Shown here: positions 39,711 through 51,981 of the stretch, piece after piece
Numbering within the stretch: the stretch's first letter is position 1
Layout of the letters: every line of letters begins with the position of its first letter
From: Carettochelys insculpta
Taxonomy: Eukaryota > Chordata > Testudines > Carettochelyidae
Length of the DNA stretch: 64,000 bases
Assembly (NCBI RefSeq): GCF_033958435.1
Contig: NC_134147.1
Location: forward strand, 46,246,001 to 46,310,000
Reading direction: 5' to 3'
Notes under the pieces: generated by a model
What the model saw: only the letters and a program-made list of their open reading frames with translations
The model's database searches: none
What the model was told of the DNA's origin: nothing
Position numbers and translations under genes: made by a program

Positions 39711-40783
39711 TTTAAACATACCAAACAAAAGCGAATTTACTCAAGTCAGCACGATTACATGAGTAGAAGTGAGAACAGAATGGGCATAAGTCAACAGCAT
39801 TGCATTTGTTACCTGAATGTCACAGAATCGTTGGACAAAACAACTGAGGTTTTGCAGAATCAAGGTAATTTTCAATGTAATTATCTAATGTCAGGGGACA
39901 TGACCCTGTTTCTGGTAGCTGGGAGGGTTGAATAATTGAAGGTTGGATAATGGAATGTTTGTCTTTTACCACTTATCTGACAGAATACTGTACAGGTTCT
40001 TATTGAACAGCTTTCCCTGAAAAGAAATTCAAGATCAAATGAGCTCAGAGACCATTAATTTGACACAAGCAAAGCACTGCAACAAGCTCTTTTGTGCCAA
40101 ACCACATAGTGTTTATCTGCCAGACAACAGAAAAGTCTTTGTATCCAACACAGTGAAATCCTCCCTCTAAAGACTGTATTGTAAAGCTCATCACTTCAGC
40201 AGTAGAAGCAACATCAATAGCTTGCACCATGCTCCCAGAGGGTATCCCAATAGAGTAACATGCTGTATCTCTGAAAACTAAGATCCAAATCTTGTTTTAA
40301 TCACCAGAGAGATGAACTTCCCGGTGTCAGCCTTAGTATTGACCCCACCCAGAAGCTGCAATACAGCTGACAATTAATATTCTCTCTACAAAATAAGTAA
40401 AACAAGCATTTCTCACAGCAAGCTAAGTGAGCTTTGCCAGTGGACACATGAGAAAATCTCATCAGTACTCCAACTCGGCATGACCCCAACCAGCATGTAT
40501 GAGCATCGGTAACACTAGAGAAACTAGCGGATAGAAAAGAAAGCTTAGGATAGTCGGTTTTGTAACGTCTTCAAGTCAATCTGTTGTCTTTTTCTTTTAA
40601 AAAAGTCAATACTTACTGGATTGTGTTCTTCATAATGGAGAAGACATTTACGTGGAGATTTGCAATAGAGCTCAGCTGAAAGCTCTCCCTTAGTTCTCAA
40701 AACGTGGAGTTTCTCTTCACATATGACCCTGCTGCAGTGCAGCTCTACCATTTTAGTGAAGATGATACTATGCAGAAGCTAAT
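39711..40783. other. Non-coding DNA
   Basis: Nothing recognised before the local duplication. Confidence 0.5.
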
Positions 40784-41012
40784 TGAAGCTGCGTACCCTT
40801 TTCACCTACCTTGTTTTCAGACATGTATTTTACCCCATTTAGCAATGTAACAAATTGAAGTTTTACCAAGGAATCACCAATACAGTCAACAAACCAGGCC
40901 CTGCTTTGCTAAAAGATGGTAAATAAGCTCTTCGCTGATACGTTTTTACTCATGACAACATTGGCAGTAATTTGATTCAACCAGTAGCAAAAGCAATTTT
41001 GAATTATAGCTA
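40784..41012 (+). repeat. Local duplication, copy 1
   Basis: It aligns throughout with 41912-42221, for example CTACCTTGTTTTCA, GGAATCACCAA, GATGGTAAATAAGC and ATTGGCAGTAATTTG. It lies about 1.1 kb upstream of the other copy in the same orientation. No gene is seen. Confidence 0.85.
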
Positions 41013-41911
41013 GCTACCCATCAGCACAGCTAATCCACCTCCCTGAGACACAGTAGCTATGTTGATAGCAGATGCTCTTTCACCAACATAGTACTGTCCA
41101 CACAGGCAGTAGGATTTCACTCCCTTGGTTGACGTAGTTGTACTGAGCCAGGTCCACAGTACAGACCTGCTTTGTGTAACCACTCATAGGAGGACTTGAA
41201 CCTGAAACTTACTGCATGAGCTGCTACTGTTTGAACTCAAAACCAGCTGCCTCTCAGCTAAGGCTGTAGAGAGGGCTCACTCTGTCTCTGTGAGAGTGGG
41301 CCAAGTTCTACTACATAGGACAGTGGCCCATACCCCTCGGCATGTGAGCTACAGTTGCACTGAACTGCGATTGCTGTTCCCTTCTACTGCCTCCCTTGTT
41401 ACCACCTCCACTCCTACCCAGCTACTCCTCCTCCCTGCTGCACCAGCACAGACAGTAATACCAAAGTGCAGTTGTACAAGGCCATCATCTACCTCCCTCA
41501 CTGAGACAGACTATGAGGATGAGCTAGAACTAGGTTACTGGCTTGTAAACCAGTGCTACAATAGGCGTTATCACAGAAATTAATGTCATTTAATGCTTTA
41601 CGCCACAACTCCACAGGTCCCACCTTAAGCATTAACAATGTGCTTTGTTTTCTAACGTGACCTATGGGGAAAAGCTGACTTCAGCCACCTAGGGACTACA
41701 CCAGCAAAACATAACTGAGGCAATCTACTAGACCAAGACAGATTTGTGGCGGAGCACAACAAGAGTTTGTTATTTTCACCTACCCCTCCCTGAAGCAATA
41801 TTTTTGCTGCTGTATTTTATTGAGGACAGGGGTTTATACATATACACATACATAATGCAACTAGCTAACAAGATCTCTGCTTCATATAGCCCTTCTCTTC
41901 TTCCAAGGCTT
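41013..41911. other. Spacer between the two local duplicates
   Basis: A TAGCTATGTTGATAG / CAACATAGTACTGTCCACAC arrangement at about 41055-41105 suggests a decayed MITE. No gene. Confidence 0.45.
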
Positions 41912-42221
41912 GCTGAAGCCGTGAACCCTTTTCAGCTACCTTGTTTTCATTCATGTATTCTATCCCATTTATCAACTTAAGAAATTGAAGCTTTACAAAG
42001 GAATCACCAAAACAGACAACAAACCTGGCCCTGCCTTGCTAAGTAGGCATCCTTCAGTCTGCATAGACTATGGATCGCGCCCTTTATAGTTTCAATTGAG
42101 GACTTCATTTACAGCCTTGCTAAGACATGGTAAATAAGCCCTTGGTCAATACACTTTTACTTATGGCAATATTGGCAGTAATTTGCTTCAAACAGTAGCA
42201 AAGTCAACTTTGAAATATAGC
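41912..42221 (+). repeat. Local duplication, copy 2, with a 70-bp insertion
   Basis: It matches 40784-41012 with scattered substitutions. It is interrupted at 42044-42113 by extra sequence bounded by GCCTTGCTAAG on both sides. Confidence 0.85.
42044..42113. mobile_element. 70-bp insertion with 11-bp target duplication
   Basis: GCCTTGCTAAG occurs at 42033-42043 and 42114-42124. Copy 1 of the duplication has only one corresponding site (GCTTTGCTAAA). The insert begins TAGGCATCCTTCAGTCTGCA and has no terminal inverted repeat. A duplication of 11 bp with no inverted ends suggests retroposition of a small RNA-like sequence. The source is not recognised. Confidence 0.75.
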
Positions 42222-42754
42222 AACCAGGAACAGAAAACAGCAGCTTTTCTTCTCTGTTAACCCATGGAATCTCCTTGAATCTTAATACAAGTCCAAGAAC
42301 TTTCCCTGGCAGTGCAACTTGAACCAGCAATCAGAATAAGTGAAGCATGAGAAATATGTGTGGTGCTATGCCCCTGTCAAGGGAAGGCTACACAGGTTCA
42401 GCTGTGGAAACAGAAAGGTCATTCGCTACTCAGTGTGAATAAACAGATGGCACATTTTGAGATAAACAGTCATTATAAAACTACAACACACATCGAAGTT
42501 TTCTGCTTCATTGACGTACTGCACATGACGTACTCTATACTGCTCTTTCAACATTAGTTATTTAGTCTTGGATAACAGAGTACACAGACACCTACTTGGA
42601 ATGTAAACAATAAAGAGCCTAGATATCTGTATTATCATGTATACTGTCATGACAAGCATGGAATAAATCCCTCTATTTCATCAATCGTGGAAGAAACTGG
42701 ATTTAATATCATCTGTATAGCTGTTACGCACAGAGCCTCAGTCGCAGGCTGCGA

Positions 42755-42860
42755 CCTCACTGTGTCCCACTGTACCAACACAAAACAAACCCAGCTCCTG
42801 CCCCAAAGAGCTCACAATCTAAGACAAGAGATGGACACAGACAGACAGGAGCACAAGTCA
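42755..42860 (+). repeat. Possible interspersed repeat
   Basis: CTCCTGCCCCAAAGAGCTCAC and AATCTAAGACAAGAGATGG resemble a common amniote L2/MIR-like repeat phrase. Boundaries are uncertain. Confidence 0.35.
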
Positions 42861-43969
42861 AATATAAGACACTACTGGTCTCCATGAAGTGCAGCCGTCT
42901 CTGCACAGCAGCAGCCTAATGCTCACTAAGTTATCTGTAACCCTCAAAGCCAGGGAGTTGTGAGGAGAAATCAGAGGACAATGTCAGTTCTGCAGATGTT
43001 TACAGGGAGCTTCTCCCAGGTCTCAGGGACACCATGGCAGAAAGCACAAAGGTCCTTGTTGGAAAATGTAAAAAGTAGACAATGGAGGCTATTAACCCAG
43101 CTTTCGCCTTTGTGCGCACTTGCTTCTTACCCAATCACAAGGCCTCGGATGCTGACTGAGACCTTTGGGCATTGCTGGAATATAGATGATTGATAATAAT
43201 TAGAAGTGATGTGTAGGGAGCGGTGCATAGGAGGTCACATGAACACCCCCACCACATCAGCCCCCTGCACTCACCAGAGGTGATGTAGCACTTTCTCAGG
43301 AAGAGGCATGCAGGGGTGGAGCAAAGAGGGGAGGGGAATAGGTGGGGACAGAGCAGGGTAGGGGCATGTGGCCTGAGCCCCCCCTGGAATCCCCACACCA
43401 GTCACCTCTGATAATAATCCACCTCTGCCAGGAGATTCCTAAAATGTCAAGCTTTGTGCAGATGCCAAACAGCTAACTTTTCCAAAAATGACCTATCACA
43501 AAGTTCTCTCCAACTGCCAATGCTCCAAAATGGTGGTGGGTGTCTGGTAGACTGGGAGCCAGCTCAGCCAAAGACACTGATGAATACCTAGCTGGGAACC
43601 CATCTGCTCTACCTGTGTGTTAGTACTGTTAACACAGGCATTTGTGTTATAGGAACGTGTTCAGGATTTATCTTTTATGGAATGCCTGTAGGTTGCTGCA
43701 CAGATTCATCTTACTTATAATATCAGCATCCCAAGGTATCCTGTAGTGTTTAAAGGGTTTGTGCTGTAATTATAAAAAATGTTTGCTAAAACCCCAGGAG
43801 AAGTGTGAAATGCTAATTTACCACAAGAGTCATGCTCTTGTCCCCAACAAAATAAGGCCTACAGACATCAGACAAGCCGCTGAGGAACATTAATGCAGAA
43901 AAGACTGCTGACAGCTGATGGCTTTCCCCACACCTCTGAAGAAGTTACATGAACAAGCCCTTGTCCCAT
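42861..43969. other. Non-coding DNA
   Basis: A G/C-rich segment at 43200-43400 may be an unrecognised repeat. No gene seen. Confidence 0.45.
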
Positions 43970-44300
43970 CTCAGCTTAAACACTGGGGAAGGTCATAAAA
44001 ATCGCAGTTAAGGAGAAGTCACATCCCGATGCTGCCCGCAGTGGGAAAGGGGTTGCTCCGGCCCATGTAGCCCGCTGCAGCTGGAGGATGCCCCAACATG
44101 GCCAGAGCGTAGCCCCCATCTTCAGTGGGCCCAGCCAAGGCGCATGGCAGATGGGGGCATTCCAGCCCAGCTGGAGCAGCCCCTGTTCACGGTGGGAGAG
44201 CCAATCCAGGAGTGGCCTCCTCAGCTCTCCCCCAACCATTTAATCAGTTAGCTGGTTAACATTTAACCCAGTTAACTAATTAAGTGGGATGTTGCATCCC
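43970..44300 (-). repeat. GC-rich non-autonomous repeat ending in GTTAAC-rich sequence
   Basis: The right edge has clustered CAGTTAGCTGGTTAACATT and CAGTTAACTAATTAAG motifs and GGGATGTTGCATCCCTA. The interior is GC-rich and unlike its flanks. It looks like a non-autonomous DNA element, but the left end and duplication were not found. Confidence 0.35.
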
Positions 44301-47300
44301 TACTATCATCGTCTTTTGGAATGTATGACAGTATCTCATTTGTATATGTATGTTTACCTTCGTTAACCTTGTAATTTGAGCTCTGCAAACTGAAAAATAT
44401 CCACTTTATGCCATGGGTAGCCTTGTCTATGGATGCGGATGTGGACACCACAGACCAGTTCTGCAGACACAGATGCATATACCAATTCTATATCTGTACA
44501 GGGTTCTACCGTAATTAACTCTCTCGTTTCTTTTTCCTAGTTAGAAAAAAACTTTCATTTCTCACAACAACAGATACAAAACATTGTCGCTGGTTTGAGA
44601 TCAGAGCTACAAGCCTTATTTCAGCACAAAAGTAACCAATGTGTGTTTGAAGAACACACTGACACTTTCTCCTCTTTATATATTCAAAAGCAAAACCTTT
44701 CACTACCATGAATCGCACTAACTTCACATATATGACATTCGACTGCAATAACCCCACCATCATTCAGTCCTGTTGTACTTCAGACCACTTGTTTAGTGTT
44801 GGAGGCTACTAAACATATATTTCACAATAAAAAGCAACAGTTCTTTTTGAACTATTTTAAAATCAGGGACGATTTGTAATGAGACATAATTATTAGAGAA
44901 ATCAGATCACTTCCTGCACCCATGGCATCCAAACCGACTCTCAGACCTGTGCCTGATGCTACTGTTTAAGTCGGCAGCAATTAAAGTTCTGTCCCCAGTG
45001 CTAGATTTCAGCACTCCAGATAACAAAAGGTGTACAATTCAGTTTGTGGTTCTTTCACTTTACTGCCCAGTTTCTGCAATCAAACCTCTGCAGGTGAACC
45101 CTTTCTGGCTGTAGAGGGAACAAATAAAATTAACGGGTCTCTGCAGGAGAGAAAGGGTCCACCCCATGTGTCTGATTACCAGATGAGGCAGCACATGGCA
45201 CAGTCTTAAGTAGCCCAGAAACTCATTCTCTTCCATTGTAACTGTACCACACTACCTAGATGCGTAGCAGTGGTAATTCATTTTCATGGGGGAAGAAGGG
45301 AAAGTCCTGAAAGTTTGAATTCTTCCCAAGTTTGCCTATTCAACACATTCTGTAGGCTTAAAATAAGAAAGCAAAGAAGCAAATGATTTCCTGTAAATAT
45401 CAAGCAAACCCAGGTCATAATTCATAGCCACTGGAGTGCAAACCATCCAGTTAGTCCAAAAGAGTATGTTACCAAACAGATTTAGAAACAATGACCAGCA
45501 ACGAAGCCTCCTGAAAGTAAGAGATACTCAGTTGAGCATGTTATGTAACATGCAAGGATGAGGGCCACGATTACTGGGAGTAATGGTATGCACAGCAAGT
45601 GATACTGAGCATTTCATGCAGCCACAGACATCACAGAAGTTTAAGTGTAACCGACTTGTAGCTCTACAGCTAGAGGCAAAGTGGGTGCTATTAAAAATAA
45701 AATCTTCCTAATGACTTGAGGAAAACAGAGCTTAATTTTTTTTAAAGTCTTCTGTTCTCAGGTTGTTTTTTTTTTTTTTGTAATAATTTGAAAACTGGTC
45801 TAAAAACTTCAGCAAGTTGTCCAATTATAAACCCAACCGACAGACACATTTACGCAATTCTTCAGTCAGGTGCAACAGCAACACACATGCACACTAGCTT
45901 TTAAAGTAGCACTGGCTACATGTTCAAAGAAAGGCTTCTGAAACTGAGGGGGCTCAGCTCTGTAAACCGCCCCCCCGCACTCAGCCACCAGGCAGCAATG
46001 GCCCCTACCTCTATTTCCTTTAGTTTAGAAATGAAACCTACATACATCCATCTTGCTGTGTAACATCAGTCCTCCGCCTGAATTACTTGCCTCTCTCTCT
46101 CTTTCGAGGCTGAAGGGAGCCTGGCCTTCCCCCAGAGCTTCACTTGCCCCTACAGTAGTGACCTTCATGCAATTGTGCCAGGAGTTCGGACCTTTGTCTT
46201 AGGGCTTCTCCTAGCTCCTCTTTCTGTGCTGATCTTTCACAGCTTTCTTCCCTTCATCCTTCAACAGAGCAAATATAAAGTCAGTCGAAAGCTGGAACAC
46301 AAAGGCAAAGGTGATGTTCCTGTTACCACTGTTACCCCACTCAGGGTTCTCATCTCTCTCTATCCCATCCCTGCCAGGAAGGCAGTGGTGGTCTGGCCTG
46401 CAGTCTCCTCTGGGTCACAGACCAGGGATGGGATTGTCCACATCTCCTACAGCTTCACTGGGCTCCTTCCTGCTTTGGGACCTTGCAGGTTCATCCCACC
46501 TGGTCACGTTCTCTCTTCCGTCAGAGAACTGATTTATCTGGGCAGCTTCCTTCACTCTGACCCTATGGAGCGATTTAACTGAGTCTCTCCTGTAGGCACC
46601 CTCTTCTATCTGAGGGGCAGCGTTTTTTACCCCTGCTGTTCTCACTATGCCCAAGAGCTGCAGCTGAGAAAAAGATTGCTCCTTTCTTTAACTCTTCAGT
46701 GTCCACTTCTTTGTACTTTCTGTCAGTCGTCCCATCGCTGGTTACCAAAAGTCCCCTTTCTTCCCCTCCCCCTACTTCTGGAATCTCTTCCTAGCTCCAC
46801 AGATCTCCTTATTTTTGGTTATAGTTAAACCAGAGTTTCGCAGAATGAGAAACTTGGGGCACTGTTTTCAAAACCCAGGTATCTGAAGTTGGGTGCGGTG
46901 ATTCATAATTAGGCACTTCAGCATCAACCTTTAAAATGTTCAGCTTATATTTATTATTATTAAGGCCTATGTGTGTTACCTAAATGTGAACCCAAGCACT
47001 CCCAACACAAAGCAATCCACTCGGTTCAGCAGCAGTATTGGCAAGACATTCACAAAATGTCTGTCACTTACAGTATCTGGTGATTTTCCAGAGAGGTATT
47101 TGAATCCCAACTTCCTTAGGCTTCTAGGAAAGCTCCCACTCTACAGGTACAACTTGAGCTTCCACTTGAAGACTGAGTGTTTTGGTGTAACCCCAAAGCC
47201 CCCATTTGTAACACTGACAGACTCTGGCTGTCTGTGGGCAGAATCAAAGCGTGGACCTCTGGAGCATACGCCAAGAGGCAGCTGACTTTTTGCTTATGCA

Positions 47301-48549
47301 GTAGAATCTAATGTACTAAGTTCCAGAGGTGCCAGGTTCAATTCCATGGGCAGATGACCAGACTCTGACAGTATTAGATGGGCATTTTCCAAGTTCTCAG
47401 CCTGTGGCTTCTGCTAGCGCTGATCTTCCAGAAGTTCTTATGGTTCATCTCCAATGCCGAAATCAGAATTAAGAGGAATAAAACACCTCGGTAACTAAAT
47501 TTGAAGACCAAAGGCAACACCTTGCCCCCAATTCACTTTTCACACACAAGCAGATAAAGATGTCGCCCCTTTCCCAGAGCATCCATTCTAATAAACTGGA
47601 TGAGAGGAAGAAGACCACAGCATAACCGTTCACCAATGTAACCACTCCTCTTCACAGAGTAACAAATGCAAATAAGACACTAGATTATGAGAATTGCTCC
47701 AGCCACAGAGATTTGGGTAGGCAATGCTACTGAGAAAATCTTCTGCCATTGTTTGTTTTTTAACCCCATGGACAATAAAATGGATATGTTTAAGAGTCTC
47801 CCATTGAAATTGAAATTCCTTCAACAAAACAAATTCTAGCCAGGTTTGCTTGCCTCTGGCGAAAAAAACCCTGCCATTTTATATATTGCTATATCTGAAA
47901 ATATTACTATCCATTCTCTGTAGTTCAGAAGCTGGAATGGCAGTTGCTGTTTTAAATGCACCGACACGTTAAACAACCTATGCCTCTTCCAGGGTTTACA
48001 TGAACATTTTGTCATAGTGAAACTATAATGCCCTTTCCCACAAAAGGTCTTTTTTAAAAACCATGACATAAAAGACTCCAAAGAAAATGACAAGGGCATC
48101 AGCTATTCCATTTTTCAGCTGGAAGATCAGCCAAAGCATGGTTTTTCTTGCCAGCATATTAAAAGGTCGCTACACAAAAGGCCATCAAATATTTTTGACA
48201 CTGAAAAGCTACAGGCAAGTTTTAAAAAAAGAAGAAAAAAATCCATGGTTTGGAAGATACTCTTCCGCTTAAATTAAGACCAAAGTATCTGGTCCATTAG
48301 TCCTAACAGCAGAAGTACAATGCAGAATACCCTCAAGGACGTTATACCTGTACTGTCTCCATTCCGTTAAACGGTTGATTTATATTTCTTGTCTCATTGT
48401 TTTTTAGAAAAACAGGGAAGATTCTTGGGAGGATACAAAAAGATTTCCTTGGCTTAAGAATGCCACTATTATGCACCAGTCCCAAGTTACAGTTTTGGGA
48501 ATTCCCTTTGGAAAACTATTAGACCTATTACAACTGCAGTTCAGGAGTC
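44301..48549. other. Non-coding DNA with CT-rich part
   Basis: A T run lies near 45765 and a pyrimidine-rich stretch at 46080-46800. The 135-codon frame at 46175-46582 falls in the latter and is judged a composition effect. Confidence 0.5.
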
Positions 48550-51235
48550 AGTTGGGAGAGAGTCACAGAAAGGTTTGGATATGGAGAAAGAAATGAATGA
48601 GGTGAGAAACTAATAGAGGCTATGTCTACACTAGCACCCCGCTTACAAAAGGGGGATGCTAATGAGACACTTCTGGGTATGCTAATGAGGCACTGCAATG
48701 AATATGCAGCACCTCATCAGCATAATGATGGCTGCGGCACTTCAAAAGTGACGGTTTCAATCATGTGCAGCTCATCTACATGGGGTGTGCATATTCATTG
48801 CAGTGCCTCATTAGCATATCCCAAAGTGTCTCATTAGTAGCCATAGCCAGAGTGTGCTACAGAGCATGAGATGGTGAGCTGTGACATGGGAGGCCAACAA
48901 AAGGACTGTAGGACGTGGACATGGCAATTGAATGAAGGGAAGTCCAAGAAAATGATAGATTCAATTTTGATAAGAAGATGGATAACATCTGTGCCGAATT
49001 TTCCAAGGAGCATAGACTTGGACCACAGTCTAGTGATCGCAAACATCAAGCTAAAACTCAAAAGAAAGCGTAAGACACAATTCAAGAAAAGAAGAAATGT
49101 GGCAAGGCTAGGCAAGGAAGAAATAGGTAACACACACAGAGCAGCACTTGAAAATTAGGAAAGTGGATACAGAGAATGACCTAGATAAGAAAGTCAAAGG
49201 GATAGCCATGGCGACAGAAGAAGCAATTGAGCAGACTGTTCCGGAAGAAGAGAAGATCAATAAGAAATGGATTACACAGGAGACACTGAAGCTGGTCCAA
49301 GAGAAGAGAGTGCTGAAGATCAGAAGGGATGTTTCAGAGAGGGTGGAACATCAATATAGGGTGAAATGCAATGAGGTAAAAGCAGCTAGAAAAGATAAGG
49401 CAGAATGGTTACAGTAGCAGTGTGAAGATATAGAGAGGTATTACAGTGAATGTAAGACCAGGGAGGTATATAAGATAATTAGGAATATTAATAGGAAGTG
49501 GCAGCCAAAGCAGACAGCAATCAAAGATGAGAATGAAGAGGTGCTCATGAATGAGGAGAAGATTCTGCAGTGATGGGCGAGATACTGCACCAATCTGTAC
49601 AAAGCACAGTTGGACCCAAGTGTCTCAGAGAAACTGATAAAAGAAATGAAACAGATAACTCCACCAAGCATTGAAAGCAAGACCAATATTTTGAAGGAGG
49701 AAGTAGAAAGAGCAATGAAACGACTACATAACAACAAGAGCCCTGGAAATAATAAGATCACGGGAGAGATGATCAAATATGGCACAGAAAGTATAATTCA
49801 GGAAATACACCAACTATGTAATATAGCATGGAAAGAAAGGAAGGCACCTAAAGAATGAACAAGATCTATGCTAGTGACAATACACAAGAAATGAAGTACA
49901 TTGGAATGCAAGAACTACAAAATGACTGCCCTACTTAGTCATCTAGGCCCAGTGCTGCTGACAATACTGATGGAGAGACTAAGATCACAGATAGAAGAAC
50001 ATCTAGAGGACAAGCAAGAAGGGTTCGAGAAAGTAATAAGTACGATACAGCAGACACCAGCACTAAGACTGATAGCAGAGAAAGCTCGACGAAAGAACAA
50101 GAACTTCTACACTTGCTTCATCAACTTTCAAAAGGCATCTGACAGTATAGATCAGAAAGTGACTTGGCCGGTGTTGGAGTCGTATGGAGTGGATAGCAGA
50201 CTGATACAGTTGTTGAAGGATATCCGTGACAATACAGAGACAGCGGTAAGAATGTGCAGGGAGTTGGGAGGTTGGTTTAGAATGAGTAGAGATATGAGAC
50301 AAGGAGACCCAACATCTCCAAGTACCTTCATAATGCATCTACAGACAGCGATGGACAAGATCAAGGAAAAGACAGAACAAATATATGTGCATGGGAAAAG
50401 AATTAACAACTTGAGATTTGCGGATGATATAGTTATCATTGAGGTAGATGAGGAGAAGCTAGCAAAAACACTGCCGGTGTTAAATGAGGAAGGGAAGCAG
50501 TACAGACTGATTATGAACATGGATAAAACAAAAACAATGGTATTTGGAGATAAAATAGGAAGGAAGATCAGCATACATGGGACTGAACTAGAGAACGTAG
50601 AGAAGTTCCCATATCTGGGGAGCAACATGATGTATTACCTAGACTGTAAGAAGGATATAGGAACTAGAATAGCAAAAGCAAGAGCGAGTTTGAAGATGGC
50701 GGATAAGATCTGGAAAAGCAAAGCGATTAGTTTAGGAATGAAGCTGAACGTCTTGAAAACGTATGTATTCAGCAGTATGTTGTATGGATGTGAGACATGG
50801 GTGATCAAATATTTGAAGAGAAGAATATTGACATTCAGGAGGAGTTGTGAAAGAAAGATCCTGAGAATAGGATGGATGCAGAAGATCACCAAAGAGGAAT
50901 TATATAGGAAGATACAGCCAAAAGAGAAACTACTGCAGAAGGTTATACAACAGAAATTACAGCTATTCAGGCATATTTGCAGAATGAATGATGAATGAAA
51001 AATCAAGACCCTGGCATTTGACGGCTTGAACAGGAAAGGCAGACCCCACAGAGAATGGGGAGATGATATAGTAGATTGGTGCAGAGCTGTTCTACAGAAA
51101 CTAAGCCACTCTGCACTGGATAGGGAAAGATCGAAGGAAATTGTGAGAGAGGCATCAGACACAAACAGGTGCTGAGCCCACGGTTGTTGTTGTTCATGAG
51201 GATGATGATGACGATGATGATACACCACTCTGGTA
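48550..51235 (+). pseudogene. Decayed RTE-like LINE (endonuclease + reverse transcriptase), interrupted by a MITE
   Basis: The pieces in order are: the endonuclease C-terminal half (FGYGERNE at 48574, then RTWTW near 48910 and a DHSLV segment near 49021), a basic linker, and reverse transcriptase with RQGDP at about 50297 and FADD at 50417-50428. A C-terminal CETW block near 50790 and a GAT-rich tail near 51197-51222 follow. The family looks RTE-like because of the CETW region and the simple-repeat tail; another clade is possible. It is dead. There are stops at 48598, 49415, 49571, 49856, 49892 and 50996, and the endonuclease and reverse transcriptase parts are in different frames (shift near 49150). 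The start of the LINE is 5' truncated or too degraded to place. The MITE at 48618-48848 is a later insertion. Confidence 0.85.
48618..48848. mobile_element. 231-bp Harbinger-type MITE inside the LINE
   Basis: It begins GGCTATGTCTACAC. The right end reads ATAGCC, weakly matching the inverse. AGA flanks both sides (48615-48617 and 48849-48851). The interior holds inverted copies of GCTAATGAG and GCAATGAATATGCA. Removing the element plus one AGA restores the endonuclease frame (GEKLIECATEHEM), which confirms the boundaries. Confidence 0.85.
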
Positions 51236-51564
51236 GCATAAAGGGAACTCAAAGGAAGTGTAAACAACACATTTTTAGTAAAATTTACAAAATGAGCCAA
51301 ATTTACTTCAGAATGGGAAATGAACTACCCAAAATCTTACCTGAAATTCCACTGGTGAGGCACCTCTTTTTAAAAAGGAAGTATTCACATACCTTTGTAG
51401 TTCTAGACTATATCTAGATTAGGAAACAAATATCTCCAGAACAGCTTTCACTAGTACTTTTGACCAAGCTATATACTGGAAAGCTCACAATAAAGCCTTT
51501 TTTAAGAAGATGTATGGTCTAAAGAGAGTAAGGCATTTATTGAGATTCCACTAAGCATTTAAAA

Positions 51565-51606
51565 ACAACAAGAAGTCCTGAGGCACCTTATAGACTAACA
51601 GATATT
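51565..51606. repeat. Fold-back repeat, left piece, split by the Harbinger insertion
   Basis: The sequence from AACAACAAGAAGTCCTG up to AACAGATATT matches one arm of the palindromic repeat at 61698-61850. The missing continuation (GGAGCATAAGCTTTCGTGGG) resumes at 56207. This is the pre-existing sequence into which the transposon inserted. Confidence 0.8.
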
Positions 51607-51765
51607 GGCTACGTCTACACGTGAAGCCAACATCGAAATAGCTTATTTCGATGTTGCGACATAACGTCTACACGTCCTCCAGGGCCGGCAACGTCGATGT
51701 TCAACTTCGACGTTGCTCAGCCCAACATCGAAATAGGCGCAGCGAGGGAACGTCTACACGTCAAA
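51607..51765. promoter_or_regulatory. Left subterminal repeat array of the Harbinger element
   Basis: The 12-mer ACGTCTACACGT occurs three times in direct orientation, at 51611-51622, 51664-51675 and 51750-51761. Between them are inverted and direct copies of AACATCGAAATA or AACGTCGA (about 51629, 51649, 51690 and 51724). The right end has the related TTCGAAGT, TTCGACG and ATTTCGAAAT motifs (about 55980-56180). Such arrays are the expected binding sites for the Myb-like protein and transposase. Binding is inferred. Confidence 0.7.
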
Positions 51766-51941
51766 GTAGCACACATCAAAATAGGGATGCCAGGCACAGG
51801 TGCAGACAGGGTCAACGGGCGGACTAGCGCTTCCGGGGCAACAGCTAGCCGCTCCCTTAAAGGGCCCCTCCCACATACACTCGGCCTGCACAGCACGCGG
51901 TCTGAGGAGCCATAGGCACACAGACCCCGGGCGCCGCAGTC

Positions 51942-51950
51942 ATGGACCCC

Positions 51951-51981
<31 letters not shown>

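Noticed and set aside
43135..44239. GC-rich open frames near a possible CpG island promoter
   Set aside because: The segment resembles a non-autonomous repeat ending in GTTAAC motifs; there is no exon or promoter evidence.
46175..46582. A 135-codon plus-strand open frame with a hydrophobic start
   Set aside because: It lies in a pyrimidine-rich tract that favours long frames, the start resembles a signal peptide only by Leu/Phe content, and there is no conserved motif.
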